DNA of 64,000 bases from Cyclaneusma minus (taxonomy: Eukaryota > Ascomycota > Leotiomycetes > Marthamycetales > Marthamycetaceae). The translations under genes were made by a program, and so were the position numbers. The DNA is taken from positions 1,240,001 through 1,304,000 of the forward strand of contig JAKZHN010000008.1 of the NCBI GenBank assembly GCA_037179335.1. The letters are read 5' to 3'. Of this stretch, positions 40,841 through 52,931 are shown in pieces. Within the stretch, counting starts at the first letter, position 1; every line of letters starts with the position of its first letter. Under the pieces are notes generated by a model, which ran no database searches, was not told where the DNA came from, and saw only the letters and a list, made by a program, of their open reading frames with translations.

Positions 40841-42721
40841 CTAACCCCTAGGTGGAGCCTTGGGACTACCCGCCCCACTCGCCTGGCCCCTTTTCATGAG
40901 CCCCTGAAAGAAGTTCGCCAAAGCCTCATGCTGTGTCTTATCATCAGCTGGCGACGTCGGAGCCGACGACTCAGCCTCAATTTGTCGAGCCTACAAAAGA
41001 GTCAGTCAGCATAAAGGAAAGCCGCAGCGCAACATGACAAATCTGATGAATTCCAGCTCACCTTAAGTCTCTGCAGCATGTCATCAGCATCAACCTGAAT
41101 ACCTCCCATGTTAAACTGCACCGGCCCAATATGCTCGCTCACCCTACCCTCCGCCACAGCAGTCGATTCACTCGAAGACTCCACAAGCGTAGCACTGCTT
41201 TTCTGTGCCGCGCGCTGATTAGAGCTCGATTCGTCACTCTGGCGCAATCTCTCTAGATGGGCTAGTTCTTCGGCTAGGAAGGCTTGCGTGTCGATGTTGG
41301 CGACTTGCATAGCGGTGCTGTCGCGGCGCGTGGAGGGGCCTGCGGCGGATGCGAGTGCAGGATCGGAGATGGTGGATTCGTAGATGGACACGGCTGCGTC
41401 TTCAGGATCTGCGACTTCACGCGGTTCGGGGGAGGTTGAGGAGGAGTCGGTGGGGTGGGGCACGTCGATGTCGACGGACCAGGCTTGGCTAATACCGTCG
41501 ACGTCGAAACCTTCGCGGTGCACGCGGATTTTGGTCCAGTTATCCCAGTTGGTGGGTATGAAGATCTTGTCTCGGTCGACCCAGTTGGCTTTGAGGGTAT
41601 CGCGTTTCATGAGGGATTTGATGTCCAGGGAGGAGTGGATCAGTGCTTGGAGGGTCGAGGCGGAGGATTGGGTTGTGTAGATTATAGAAGATCCGTCTTG
41701 CAATTTAGTCAGCTTCAAAGTTCTGTTCCTGGGTATTTCTGAGTGACCTACGCTTCAAAAGCACTGTACGTAGGTACTGCAGGATGAAATCAAACTCTTC
41801 TTCTTTCCACCCCTGTTCTCTTTCGAGAAGCTCAATTTTATCGGACTGGCAGGAAACATGTTAGTGACTTATCGGCAGGGTTTGAGGATCATAGGCCAGA
41901 GCTCTTACATTCTGACAGACAACACAAAGTGGCAGGCCTAAACCTTCATCCCATTCTCCGGGTCCAACGGGCAGAATGACCTCTGAATCAGTGGTCGTAC
42001 TCGTTGCGCCATCTAAACCTGATGTACCACGCCCCCTATCCCGCCAACTCTCCATGTTCTCTGCCAGCTTGTCCTTGCACTCAACATTGAGAGAACTGAG
42101 CAGTGTTCGGAGTAGTCTAACCCAGTCTCTCAATTGCCGTAACCAGAACCAGGGTTCTGACCAATCGAGCAGGATAACTACCAGGGTGTTGGGAATAGAT
42201 TGTGGTGTGAGAAGGGATTTAAGGAGGGGCGCAAAGGCCGGAGATGGTTCGGTTAGGAGGTATAAGGAGAGTCGCGCCAGGATATCTGTTTGATAGGAGA
42301 CTTAGTTAACCAGAACCGCTTAGCTGGGGAGATGTGTAAGTAGACACACCTTCGTGATCGGCATCGAGAACATCGTGGTAGGTGTAGCCAAGCGCAAAGT
42401 GATTTGCGATGGGAGCTTGCTTTCTGGAGTGATCCTGGGTTTTCGAGGTAGTATCGGAGGTCAAGGACTCTAAGAAGTCCCTCTGCAGCTCGGTCGAGGC
42501 TCCTGTAGCTATCATCAGCATGGAACATAGGGTAGTGATTTTAGGGGTCTTTCTCTACCTAGTACAAGGAGGTTCTTCTCTGGCAGACGCTTTCCACTAG
42601 CCACGCTGTCGAGCATAGACGACCATAAATCGGGCTTCGCATTTTCGCTACTCTTGCGCCGGTCGTCGCTCGAAGTAGAGGCATTGGTATAGGTCGATAT
42701 TCTCGCTGCGTTGGTAGACAT
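40841..42721 (-). CDS. Cytoplasmic dynein light intermediate chain
   Basis: Subunit of cytoplasmic dynein-1 linking the motor to cargo adaptors, 523 residues, exons 42559-42721, 42350-42502, 41909-42285, 41752-41845, 41062-41696 and 40841-40990. The Ras-like core starts with KNLLVLGGASTELQRDFLES, where the P-loop is degenerate (no GKS/T), as in other fungal DLICs. NHFALGYTYHDVLDADHED and LVVILLDWSEPWFWLRQLRD are hallmark segments. The C-terminal 230 residues are variable and contain the short conserved GPVQFNMGGIQVDADDMLQR, then a tail with HEALANFFQGLMKR, which resembles the adaptor-binding helix. It is divergent from the Ist3 gene. The window also holds an RO-10-like dynactin subunit 17 kb away. 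Confidence 0.9.
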
Positions 42722-43229
42722 GCTGGGCGGTGTTCGGGGAGCCGTTTATGGGACAATTATCATGGCAGGACGGTGTAGAGAACTAAGGCGAGGTGTCGCC
42801 TCATCATTGTCTCGCGGATCAGATGATGAGAATCGGCAACGGCAAACGGAATTCTTGTCGTTTCTCAACAGGAGGTCGCGTGAAGAAGCTCAGGATACGC
42901 GACTAATTTGCAAGGCTGAGGTATGTAGAGCTGCGATGACATGGCTCGTGGTGACAACCTTGAAATACATTTAATTATTGAAAGCTTGATAATTTTGCAG
43001 AACGTTCCTAATTACGTGGAGTATTCTTAAGTACTGTAAAGAATCTCAATTATTAGGAATACTATCCATAATTATTTGGAGGGTCCAGGCTGAGTCCCGA
43101 AGAACGGTTATCACGAGCATGGATGGATGCACCGCCATTTGTTTTTCTTCACAGCCTCATCATCGCTGCTTCCTACAAATTCAACTCCTTCCCTCCCTCA
43201 ACCAAGCAATACTTCCACCCTCGACAATC
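42722..43229. other. Divergent promoter region DLIC/Ist3
   Basis: 508 bases. An AT-rich imperfect inverted repeat (about 43007-43026 against 43056-43080, sharing GAATACT and TAATTA blocks) lies near the middle. No gene seen. Confidence 0.5.
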
Positions 43230-44105
43230 ATGAATAGTATTCGCCAAATTCAGGAGCTCAACAAGCGGGAGCTCGAGCTCGGCATCTCCCCAAACGCCTC
43301 GTGGCACGCTGATTATCGCGATACTGCCTACATCTACATCGGCGGCCTTCCATTCGATCTCTCCGAGGGCGACGTAATCACCACTTTCTCCCAGTATGGC
43401 GAACCGACTTTCGTTCATCTGGTACGCGATAAGGAGACGGGCAAGTCCAAAGGCTTTGCCTTTCTGAAGTACGAGGACCAGCGGAGTACCGATCTAGCCG
43501 TTGACAATCTGGGAGGAGCTGTGATAATGGGCCGGACGCTGCGAGTGGATCATACGAGATACAAGAAGAAAGATGAGGAAACGGGTGCAGGTGTTCAGAG
43601 CAATGACATCGTCCTGCCAGCCCGAGCCTCCGCCGACCCAGAAGAGGCCGAGCCCGAAGAGGAGAGACCTATGATAAAAGAAGAGCTGGAACTGGCAAAA
43701 CTGATTCGCGAGCATGATGAGGAGGACCCTATGAAGGCTTTTCTTATCGAGGAAAAGAAAGAGGAGGTCGCTAAGGCACTGGCGAAGTTGGAAGGTCACA
43801 AGAAGCACAGATCAGAGCGGAAGAAGCATAGCAGTTCACGTAGTCACAGGCACAGAGGAGAAGACGAAGAAGGTCGACATTCATCTACACGACATTCTCG
43901 ACGAAGATCTCGCTCAAGAGACCGCCGCTCCCCTGAGTCCCCAGATGGCAAGCGTGCGGACCGCTCGCGACGTCGCAGGTATGAGTCGGGATCAAGATCC
44001 AGAAGCCCAGAGCGAGACCGCAGTAGCCGACATCGTCGTGATGGCCGGTCGTCAAGATACAAAGGTGATACTAGCCGAGACTCGCGATCCAGGAGAGACA
44101 GATGA
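43230..44105 (+). CDS. IST3: U2 snRNP-associated RRM protein Ist3/RBMX2
   Basis: Spliceosome (RES complex) protein of 291 residues, intronless. The start MNSIRQIQELNKRELELG is the family-typical N-terminal helix, so the ATG at 43230 is used rather than the longer upstream frame. A single RRM covers about residues 30-110: RNP2 YIYIGGLPF, RNP1 KGFAFLKY, then AVDNLGGAVIMGRTLRVDH and TRYKKK, which continue as in yeast Ist3 and human RBMX2. The C-terminal half is an Arg/Ser/Asp/His-rich tail with SRSRDRR-type repeats, longer than in yeast and similar to RBMX2 and S. pombe Cwf29. No other RRM family combines this N-terminal helix with a single RRM so placed. Confidence 0.92.
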   Translation: MNSIRQIQELNKRELELGISPNASWHADYRDTAYIYIGGLPFDLSEGDVITTFSQYGEPTFVHLVRDKETGKSKGFAFLKYEDQRSTDLAVDNLGGAVIMGRTLRVDHTRYKKKDEETGAGVQSNDIVLPARASADPEEAEPEEERPMIKEELELAKLIREHDEEDPMKAFLIEEKKEEVAKALAKLEGHKKHRSERKKHSSSRSHRHRGEDEEGRHSSTRHSRRRSRSRDRRSPESPDGKRADRSRRRRYESGSRSRSPERDRSSRHRRDGRSSRYKGDTSRDSRSRRDR

Positions 44106-44253
44106 ACGCCTCGGGCAAAGCCATTGTCCATAGGATATTGAAGCCAACCGTATCAGCCGCATATTATGGTCTGATCCCTCTGGCCTCTTTCCAACGATCT
44201 TCGACAGGACTCATTAATAGAGCTTTGTGATGCTGCATCAAGTTCGTGACCAT

Positions 44254-45582
44254 TCAACCAGCACCGAGGTAGTGCTTCCAGCCATCCCGGTAGCAGTGTC
44301 GCCTACCGCCGTCCCCAACCGTTATCACAAATTTCTCCCAGCGTGCATCTCGTCCAGCACCGATCACAATCAACACCTCGTTGCTGACCCATCCAACAAC
44401 GCCCTTGTCGATGCGGTTTCCGTTGACGTCGGTTCTCGCCTCGTCTCCCATCTCAAAATGGGCAGAGGCAAAGGAATAGATATCGGAGAAAACTCGTGGC
44501 AAGAGGGGGATTTTGCTGAAAATTCCCCACTTCTGGCCGCCGCCTTCTTCTACCGGCGATCCGACCGTCTGGTTGTCAGGGGACCTTGGGGGCTTGGTTG
44601 GGTGCGGAAGATCGAAGACGTGCAGCGTAGATTTGTCCGAAGTGACTGCTAGCAGCTGACTGGAGGGTGAGATGGCGAGCGAGAATATGACAGCATAGTC
44701 CACCCCGCGTCTGAGTTCAGCTATCTTTGCACAGTTGCTGGTGGCAAAGACTCGGATCAGAGTCCCCTATAGATATGATTAATAACAGGCCTCGAGTAGG
44801 TATGAAATTGACTTACTGTTTGACTGGCAGTTGCAAGCACCTCTCCGTCAGGACTTATCGTGAGAGCCTGCAGTGCCGATCCGTGGGCCGGGATAATGCT
44901 GACATTGCCAGTTGATAATTCCACGAGTTGCACCTGGCCAGGAGTCCTTCCAGGAAAGGCTAGGAGGTTGGAGGAAAGGCAGCAGAGTCCCAGGGGATTG
45001 TCAGCAGTTTCATAGACCGACTGCTTGGTTGGTGGTGCGGAAAAGCCGTAAACATGGACACTGTTCTGCAGCACCACAACTATTCGGCTCTTGGACAGTC
45101 TCATGCTCCGCACTGCAGTCCGAAATTCCAGAGGAGCGACGGCTACCTTCTCTTTGGCATCATCCCAGATCACTACCTACACTGCTGTCAGCATATCTAG
45201 TGGGCACGATGGCTCTGGATGGAAGTACCTTGTGTAGGGCAAATTTGGGTAGTCTTCCGCCGCCAACTAGGCCTATGTAGTTGGCCTTACCAAGCATTTC
45301 CACGCGTCCTATGCCTGCGTTGAGGTCTTGAAGAAGATGATGAGAAACAGGCTACCTTCACACAGAATATGTAGATCTGGGACCTACCTCGCGCAACTCG
45401 CAGCTGGCATGGATTCGAGTTGAAAACTGAAAGATATCAGTAATAGCGTTGTATATTTGGCAATAAGACGTACTGCAGAAGCCAGTATCCAGTCCCACAG
45501 AGAAACAGCTGCTGTCCTGGTTGAAGGAGACCGAGAGGGCGCCGGGCCTGGTGGAATTCTCGATGGCCGGTCTGGTATCCAT
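44254..45582 (-). CDS. HSV2: PROPPIN autophagy-related protein, Hsv2/WIPI3-4-like
   Basis: Seven-bladed beta-propeller that binds PtdIns3P and PtdIns(3,5)P2 on endosomal, vacuolar or autophagic membranes, 372 residues. Exons: 45474-45582, 45388-45426, 45229-45326, 44817-45176 and 44254-44766. Key segments: LSVSFNQDSSCFSVGLDTGF, KANYIGLVGGG, KVVIWDDAKEK, FRTAVRSMRLSKSRIVVVLQ, ALTISPDGEVLATASQTGTL and the phosphoinositide-binding LRRG motif within IAELRRGVDYA. The short N-terminus and the spacing after LRRG favour the Hsv2/WIPI3-4 branch over Atg18. The insertion after FDLPHP (about 60 residues, Pro/Gly-rich) matches the membrane-inserting loop of blade 6. The 39-base second exon restores IFNSNPCQLRVAR. 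Confidence 0.88.
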
Positions 45583-46735
45583 CTTGTCGAAGCTGCGCCG
45601 GCTGCAGTGATCCTTGGTCTCAGTATCTGCGCAGGACGTCGTCGTCCGCAGCCCTTGAGGATGAGAAAGCGGGCGATCTATGCGGAAGTTGGACAGGTTC
45701 CGGAAGGAAACAGTCGGTCACGATGACATGAATGCGCAGCAGCGGAGCAGAGGTGTTGTTGTTTTCGGGAACGCAGTTATCGCTGAATTATGCCCAGTTC
45801 ATGTGACGGCATTTCCAGGCCCAAGCGTGACGAGTCGCTACTTGGTCATGCTGGAAAGACCTGTCGTTTCTGCGTACTTGTTTCAGACGGTTTAAAGCAT
45901 CTTTAGGGCTGTAGAAATTAGGATTAAGAATAGCTGAGCAGGTCGCTGAACAGGTGGTTTCAGGGAGGCTGGACCATGACCCTCCCAAGTCTGGTACATG
46001 TCCTCTTGGCTTCGGTTTATTTACAGCCTTGTGCCTGGGAGGACGTGATGTGATGCCGGGATAAGCCGCTGGTCTGAGCTTGTTACACCTCCCCGGCAGA
46101 CACCACTAGAGCTTCCTGAAATACTCTACTCCCTCTCATTGAATCGCCAGGAGCCATTTTTATGCGAATTATCAGCTACAGTAACAGATGGTTGGATACA
46201 TGTATTTGGGTGTACTGAAGGATCTGCCTTCATGCATTATTAATTTCATAGCAAGCAAACTGATCTCGATATATTGATAGACAGAAGTTCAACGAGAGCA
46301 TAGAACCAGAGAAACCAGACTGGAGATGATGCTGGGCTCACCCTGCAGTCCGTACTTCAACCAGTTTGGCTCTCTTTTGACTAAACGTGCTTCTGACAGT
46401 TTATACACGTCGCAGTCTTAATCAAACGCTCTCATTGCTTTCGTTGGAGGTGCCCCATAATTCGGAATGGACCCTTTCTTTCCCCAGCGGCCCCGGCGCG
46501 AACAAATGCGATAAAATGAAGCAGGCACTTCCCGAAATAGCCTCGCGCCGCACCCAATTCGCTAAGCTCCTGCCCCTGACCCGCGCGACCTTCGGTGTCC
46601 TGCCATAACTCTCGAGAACAATTTCATCGTCGCCGCCCGACGAGCACAACTTCCGCTTTTCCATATTCACGCGCCCGCGCCCTTCCCACTTGTCATCATT
46701 CGCAGTCTCGTTCTCTCCGGCATCAACCTCCAGCC
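45583..46735. other. Divergent intergenic region Hsv2/septin
   Basis: 1.15 kb with both promoters. No RNA gene or additional coding frame recognised. Confidence 0.55.
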
Positions 46736-48291
46736 ATGTCGTCCCCGGCAATGAACGCGGTACGTCGCCCTAGCTCTGCACGACGGGCCCAGCGACGGCA
46801 GTTCACAGCAATGGCTGCTCGCCGTCTGCTGCCGCACGATTGGCACTGTACTGACTTGTGCTGCTGCGCTAGATCAAGATTCGCCGCAAGAAGAATGTCA
46901 AGAAGGGCATCCAGTTCTGTTTGATGGTGTGCGGTGCCTCGGGAACTGGTGAGTGGCCGTGTTGGCGCATCTGCTATCCCTCTTTCCAGCACTTGCTGAT
47001 CTCAGGTTACAGGACGAACTACCTTTGTGAACACTCTCTGCGGCCAGCAAGTCCTTCAGAGCAAAGACGCCGACGATGCTACCAACGCGCACCTGGAGGA
47101 GGGTGTCAGAATCAAGCCCGTCACTGTTGGTAGGTTCCACCACAGCGCCTTCCTTACGACGGTCACCACTGACCTCAATTGCGCCCAACAGAATTGGAAT
47201 TGGACGAGGAGGGAACCCGCATCTCACTGACTATTGTCGACACGCCTGGATTTGGCGACCAAATCGACAATGAGGCAAGGTATGCTGGAACCGCCGTACT
47301 CCGCAGGAATATCCACTAAAGATTCGTTCCCCAGTTTCGGCGAGATTGTAGGATACCTCGAGCGCCAGTACGACGACATTCTGGCCATGGAGTCCCGTAT
47401 CAAGCGTAACCCCCGTTTCCGCGACCACCGCGTGCACGCCCTTCTCTACTTCATCACTCCTACCGGACACGGGTAAGAAAAAGCAATTACGCAGTGTTGG
47501 CGGTGTATGCTAACCAAAGCCTAGTCTCCGCGAACTCGATATCGAACTCATGAAGCGCCTTTCACCACGAGTCAACGTGATCCCAGTCATTGGAAAGGCC
47601 GACTCCTTGACCCCCGCTGAGTTGGCCGAGTCCAAGAAGCTGGTTATGGAGGATATCGAACACTACCGCATCCCCGTCTACAACTTCCCCTATGATATCG
47701 AGGAGGACGATGAGGATACTGTCGAGGAGAATGCCGAGCTTCGTGGCCTGATGCCTTTCGCCATTGTCGGCTCCGAGGACATTGTGGAGATTGGTGGTCG
47801 CAAGGTCCGGGCTCGTCAGTACCCTTGGGGTGTTGTCGAGGTCGACAATCCACGACACTCTGATTTCCTCGCCATTCGAAGTGCTCTTCTCCACAGCCAC
47901 TTGGCTGATTTGAAGGAGATCACCCACGACTTCCTGTACGAGAACTACCGTACCGAGAAGCTCAGCAAGAGTGTTGAGGGTGGTACCGGAGCGTAAGTCC
48001 TAACCAGCTTGCCCCCACTGTCTAGTATTACTCACTAACTTGTTTTTTAGCGAGGCAACTATGAACCCCGAGGATCTCGCTTCGCAGTCCGTCCGCCTCA
48101 AGGAGGAGCAGCTCCGCCGCGAGGAGGAGAAGCTCAGGGAGATCGAGCTCAAGGTCCAGAGAGAGATCAACGAGAAGCGACAAGAACTCCTCGCCCGCGA
48201 GAGCCAGCTCAAGGAGATCGAGGCCAGGATGCAGCGCGAACAGAGTGCTCAGCTGGAGGCAGCCAGCAACGGCGATGCCGAGAACCAGTAG
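46736..48291 (+). CDS. CDC11: Septin, Cdc11 type (AspA-like)
   Basis: GTP-binding filament protein of the septum and hyphal cortex, 383 residues. Exons: 46736-46759, 46873-46948, 47013-47129, 47192-47279, 47335-47472, 47525-47992 and 48051-48291. A polybasic stretch KIRRKKNVKKG (10-20) precedes the P-loop GASGTGRT (29-36). G3 is DTPGFGD (from 89), G4 is GKADSLTP and the septin unique element includes VEVDNPRHSDFLAIRSALL. NTLCGQQVLQ after the P-loop closely resembles yeast Cdc11 (NTLCGQQVV), which sets it apart from Cdc3, Cdc10 and Cdc12. A C-terminal coiled coil (about 325-370, RLKEEQLRREEEKLREIELK) is present. Exon 1 codes only MSSPAMNA. Confidence 0.93.
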
Positions 48292-49511
48292 AGTAGCTTT
48301 TTGTTTTTCTGGGGGTTTTCAGATGGGATGATCGGTCAGCCATGGCCGACTTTTATGGAGCTTTAAGCGTCTACGATACGTCGTCTCGGGGAAAGTGATA
48401 CCTGGGAAATTTGCTTGCGTTTCAATGGTTTCGTTGATTGTATGCGGAGCGAGTCTGGGGCTTTCTACAAAAAAAGCTAGCGATTCTCCCCCACCAACCG
48501 TTTGTAATATGCAGTCGATATGTGTTATGCGCTTCTCGTGGTGAGGGCTTGCTGAATACTATTGCTATGGATTAATTCTATTTCTAAGTCTGCCCACTTG
48601 CGTCCGCGATGATCTTCGAAGTTGTCATTCCCTCAAAGACTGCATGATCCCTCCCGCTTTGAGGAGGTTTGTTTTAGGGAATCGCCAAATCGCGTCTGGA
48701 GTTTTCAAACCGCATACAGATCAAGCCTATTTAGAAATAGCTCGACCGCCGCTTTGGCTTTTTTCTTTAATAACTGGAAAAATTCCAACTTCCAAGTAAT
48801 TGGGAGTATTTCAAGTAGTGTGAATATCATTGCCGATTAAGGAGCTTAGAGCGATACCTAGAGATATCACTAAACAAACCTAGTTTGTATGCGATTTCAT
48901 TGAAGACTCCAGATGCGATTTAGCGATTCGGCGATTCCCTCCCTCATCATATTTTTTGACACACTAGGTACTGTATACTTGGGACTCCCTGCCTGTTCCA
49001 GCCCTTTTTCTTATCCCACTGCGGGTATCAACGAAGGATGCCATTATATATGATACAAATGATGGCCAGCCATGGCCCATATCTGTCATTTAAAAGACCT
49101 TCGAATGCAGCTCTTGCAAAAGCTTAGATGTGTTAGTATCACTAAGCTTCATCATGTCGTCTCTTCACACATCAACTACGATCCTATCACATGCTAGCAC
49201 AATATCGAGGGGTCCTTGAACGTATCCATTGCTATGAAAACCGAGACTAGGTGAATGGTCTGACAAACAGGGATCGATAGAAAATATCGAAACCCCAAGC
49301 AAGATCCAACCCAAGAACTAGGATTTCTACTTGTTTCTCTCCTCCTTACTCGACGACGGATTGGCGCTTATCGAAGAAGTTGGCGGAGAAAGATCTGTGT
49401 TGGGGAACTGTGAATCCCTGTTTTGTGGTGCTGTGATGGCTGCTGTGTCCTGTTTTGTATGAGGATGGACGTTTCCTATCCCCAGTGAGAGAAGGACGAA
49501 GTGAGGATGAA
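48292..49511. other. Intergenic between convergent genes
   Basis: 1.2 kb holding the 3' flanks of the septin and DUF3716 genes. AT-rich, no coding frame accepted. Confidence 0.55.
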
Positions 49512-50813
49512 TCAGGGAGGTTGGAGGTAGAAGGGACTAGCGCCTGCTCCTAGCATGGTATCAAGATCTTCAAGATCTTTCAGTTGACGACCGAGCTCCG
49601 GTTCTAGTACACGCCTTCGAGGATCTCGCAGCTGTTCCCGGATCCACCGTCTCTTTGCTTCGCGTTCGGCGGAGCTCATGAAACAAAATTGCTTACCCCA
49701 ACCTAGGCGTTGCGGATCAATATAGGAGTCAAACGTACTTGAGGGCTCCACCTGAAGGGCCATTGAGAGCCAAGTAAGGTTCGCCGGTACGGGGACCCTC
49801 TGGGGCGAGAACCCGCCCTGCGTAGCCATCGCACCCGAGGTGAACGATGACATAGAAAATGGTTGATTCACAACCGGAGTATCGTCCCAGGCCCTGGTGG
49901 AAAGTCTTGGTGACGGCTGAGTATTTGAAAAGAGACCTCTTTGGGGAGCACTGGTCAAAGTATTGGGATACCAGCCTTGAGCATCACCTAGCGAAGAAAA
50001 AGTGGGCGATTCATACACTAGTCCTGGAGAAGTCTGAAAGCTTGCCGAGGGAGTGACCCAGTTGACATCTGATGCTGTATATTGAAGAACCGGGCCGCCA
50101 AAGTTTGAACTCATACTATTGGGATCTTCGCCTTGAGCATAAGATTGTGGAAGGGGAATGGGCGCTCCATACGCTAGTCCTGGAGGAAAATGGCAGCTTG
50201 TTGTGAAAGTGACCGAGTTGGCATACTGTGCTGCATCTTGCCGCCCTGGATCGCGCTCTGAAGATGTTGGATCTGAGTCTTGTGAAAAACAACTTTAGCT
50301 TTGAACACGAGAATGACAGTCAATGCGAGCAAATGCTGGGAGAATCCTACGCTTCATGAAGGAGCACTTGGTCACCTTGCTTCGCTCGTCACCATTTGCC
50401 TTTCGCTGTGTCCAATAGCAATTTGCGCAACTTCCATTCAGAGCCCATTTCGTGCCACCATTAACGGTAATCCGAGCCCGTCGACAATCGCGAAAAGGAC
50501 CGCGTGATCCGCAGTGAAGACCGAAGGAGGCACAGGAATCGCAAGCCATGGGCTCAGTGTGGCCGGCAAGCTCTACGATCCAGGCTGCTCTTTTGTTCGC
50601 ATCTTCGAGGCAATTTGAGAATGATTCGGGGTTGCGACCAGGGCGTAGCTCAGCCAGCTGCCGAGAGGGATCGAGGTCTAGCAGGTATCTATCGTCGCCC
50701 ACGAGCCTCGCATTTCTTGGCTTGGCAATATACGCTTCATGCGAAAGCGTCGTCAGGATGGCTTTGTCTTCATCCGTGTAGGCAGGACCGTGATCTTGAG
50801 GTTCGGAGTTCAT
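49512..50813 (-). CDS. DUF3716 Cys-rich domain protein, unknown function
   Basis: Two-exon gene (50351-50813 and 49512-50278) for 409 residues. Residues 90-155 hold paired Cys: ACDSCASFGLHCGSRGPFRDC, then GSCANCYW and KCSF. This is the fungal-specific DUF3716 pattern (PF... GaCaNCxW... CSF), a likely zinc-binding module often found in lineage-expanded families. The rest is low-complexity (Ser/Pro/Gln) up to a C-terminal helix, AEREAKRRWIREQLRDPRRR, which could bind nucleic acid. The start MNSEPQDHG is preferred; an in-frame upstream Met at 50864 would add a hydrophobic segment. Joining the frames across the 72-base intron is supported by phase and by continuity into YGAPIPLPQSYAQG. Function unknown. 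Confidence 0.7.
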
Positions 50814-51341
50814 GGTTCCTAGAGATGCTGCGAAGGAAAAGAAGTGGCAGAGCAGTATGAACACGCCGTTATGGATGGTAATATCTGGACGAAAGAGTAT
50901 AGCTTGACGTATAAGAGACTAATTCAACTCGTACCTATGCAGTAACAGAGTAGCAAAACTGTTGATACCACTTGACAAGGACTCTGCGGAAAGCTGGTGA
51001 TGGAAAGAGAGGCGAGCTGTTGCTGCCTACCTGTTTGTTTTGGCCCATGATTGAACGCCTAAACTCTTGGGGAAGGAAGCAGAAGGTGAGGTTGAGGAAA
51101 GATGCAACCGCGACGCGCTCTTGTCACACAGTAAATTCCTGGCACGTGATGATAGAAATTGCCAGATCGACTGATGTCTTGGCAGCCTTGCGCTAGCGAC
51201 CATGGTGGCATCCACTCCAGCTGATGGATGGTATGTCATGGTTCCTTGACAGAAACCTACCGAAACCATCCACCTCCGACCACTACTATTTAGCCCTACC
51301 CTCTCCAAATAATCCGGGCATTACTGAAGAGATCGACCACC
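50814..51341. other. Divergent promoter region DUF3716/Bxi1
   Basis: 528 bases separating the two starts. No gene seen; no distinctive site noted. Confidence 0.55.
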
Positions 51342-52273
51342 ATGTCTTCGTCCACCAAATACACGCCTGCGCCCCAGCGCGACTCTTTCGAGCAGTCGGG
51401 CTACTCCCAAGCCCCGCCGTCCTACGATGCAACCGCCACCACTGACAACGATGCCTTGCTTGGAGGCCCGCGAAGCAGCGAGGACAACATTCCCGATGAT
51501 TTCAAGGTGGGTGAAGATGGAATCAAGGCTGGCGCATCTGTACTGATGATATTGGTGTAGTTTGGTGGCTCGGTGGCGGAAGCCTCTATTGAGATCAGAA
51601 TGCAATTCGTGAGGAAAGTCTACGCCATCTTGACTTGCCAGTTAGTGGCGACTGCAGCTTTATGCTCGGTGTCGTTCTTCAGCGAGAGCTACAAGACATG
51701 GATCCAAACCAACACATGGATGATGTGGATTTCGGTACGTGTTTCTCAGCCGCCATATCTTGCAACGCTAACAGGCGATAGCTTTTTGGTGCTATTGGTG
51801 CCATGCTCTTGACCTACTGGAAGCGAAAGTCGTATCCCGCAAACCTCCTATTCCTCGGTCTTTTCACCGGACTCGAGGCATATGCCATCTCGGTCGTCGT
51901 GTCGCTCTTTGACACTCGTATCGTCCTACAAGCCGTGCTTCTTACGGCCGGCATTTTCATTGCCTTGACTCTCTTTGCCTGCCAGACCAAGTACGACTTT
52001 ACACACTGGATGCCATATCTCTTTGGGGGTCTGTGGGCCCTCATCCTGTTTGGCTTCATGACCGCGTTCTTCCCAGCAAATAGCACTGTTGAGCTGGTGT
52101 ACTCCGGGATTGCAGCCCTCATCTTCTCGGGCTACATCCTGGTCGATACGCAGCTTGTTATGCGCCATCACCATGTCGAGGAGGAGATTGCGGCCAGTAT
52201 CTCGCTCTACCTCGACATCATCAACTTGTTCCTGGCTATTTTGAGAATCCTCAATAGCCAGCAGAGCAACTGA
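51342..52273 (+). CDS. BXI1: Bax inhibitor-1/LFG family membrane protein
   Basis: Seven-helix membrane protein of 276 residues, exons 51342-51506, 51561-51734 and 51782-52273. Yeast Bxi1/Ybh3 sits in ER or vacuole membranes and affects calcium handling, unfolded-protein stress and cell death. The cytosolic N-terminus has a PPSYD motif in a Pro/Ser-rich stretch. The core starts at EIRMQFVRKVYAILTCQLV, diagnostic of the LFG/TMBIM branch. Transmembrane segments follow, including NLLFLGLFTGLEAYAISVVV and the family motif FSGYILVDTQLVM. The C-terminus ISLYLDIINLFLAILRIL carries the conserved Asp of the di-aspartyl calcium sensor. The splice phases are all zero. Confidence 0.92.
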
Positions 52274-52931
52274 GCATTGATGGAAAAAGTGGAGGTGATG
52301 AGAGTGGTATTCGGAGGAAATGGGCGGCGTTTAGTTTAGGCAAAGTGATTCAGTATGGCGTTCGCGGGTTTGGTGGATAGGAAGTGGCCTGGGTTTTCAT
52401 GCGGAGGACTTCTCCGCTCGCTCATAGCAAGTAAGGCTTCAATTTTCTCATGGTGAACATGCGTGGTGATGCTTGGCTTTGATTGGTGAATGATGGGAAG
52501 CGATATGTGGTGGGACAGAGGTTGCGACCACAGACAGATGCAGGGGCCCGGGGGAATCAAATATGGCGATGTGCACGAAAAAATAGACGGTGACAGGCCT
52601 AATGCAGGCAAGTGTGGCTAGCGTTAGTGCACATTGGGAAGCTCAAGCTCTCGAGTGTCAGAGGGAGTTCGTTGTGTTGAAAAGTTTCGCTATCGGCCGA
52701 GCCAGGGCCACGCTGCGAGCCTGCTAGACACACCTCTACCGCTCTTTTGCTCCTAAGCTGCGACCATCCATACTCAGGGTCGAGGGTTAGACTTAAGTGG
52801 ACTGAGTCTCTGCGGCCACCAGCGCCCCAAGCAACGATCAATTGATTCCCCGAACGACAATCGAGCTCCCGCAATTCCTCGAATTCCCCAGGACCCTGAC
52901 AGGCGACTAGCCCACTCTCGTTTCGCCCACG
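52274..52931. other. Intergenic between co-directional genes
   Basis: 658 bases containing the 3' flank of the Bax-inhibitor gene and the promoter of the ceramide synthase gene. No gene seen. Confidence 0.55.

Noticed and set aside
43007..43080. AT-rich imperfect inverted repeat in the DLIC/Ist3 promoter as a transposon remnant
   Set aside because: Arms need gaps to align and no target duplication is visible, so only noted in the intergenic entry.
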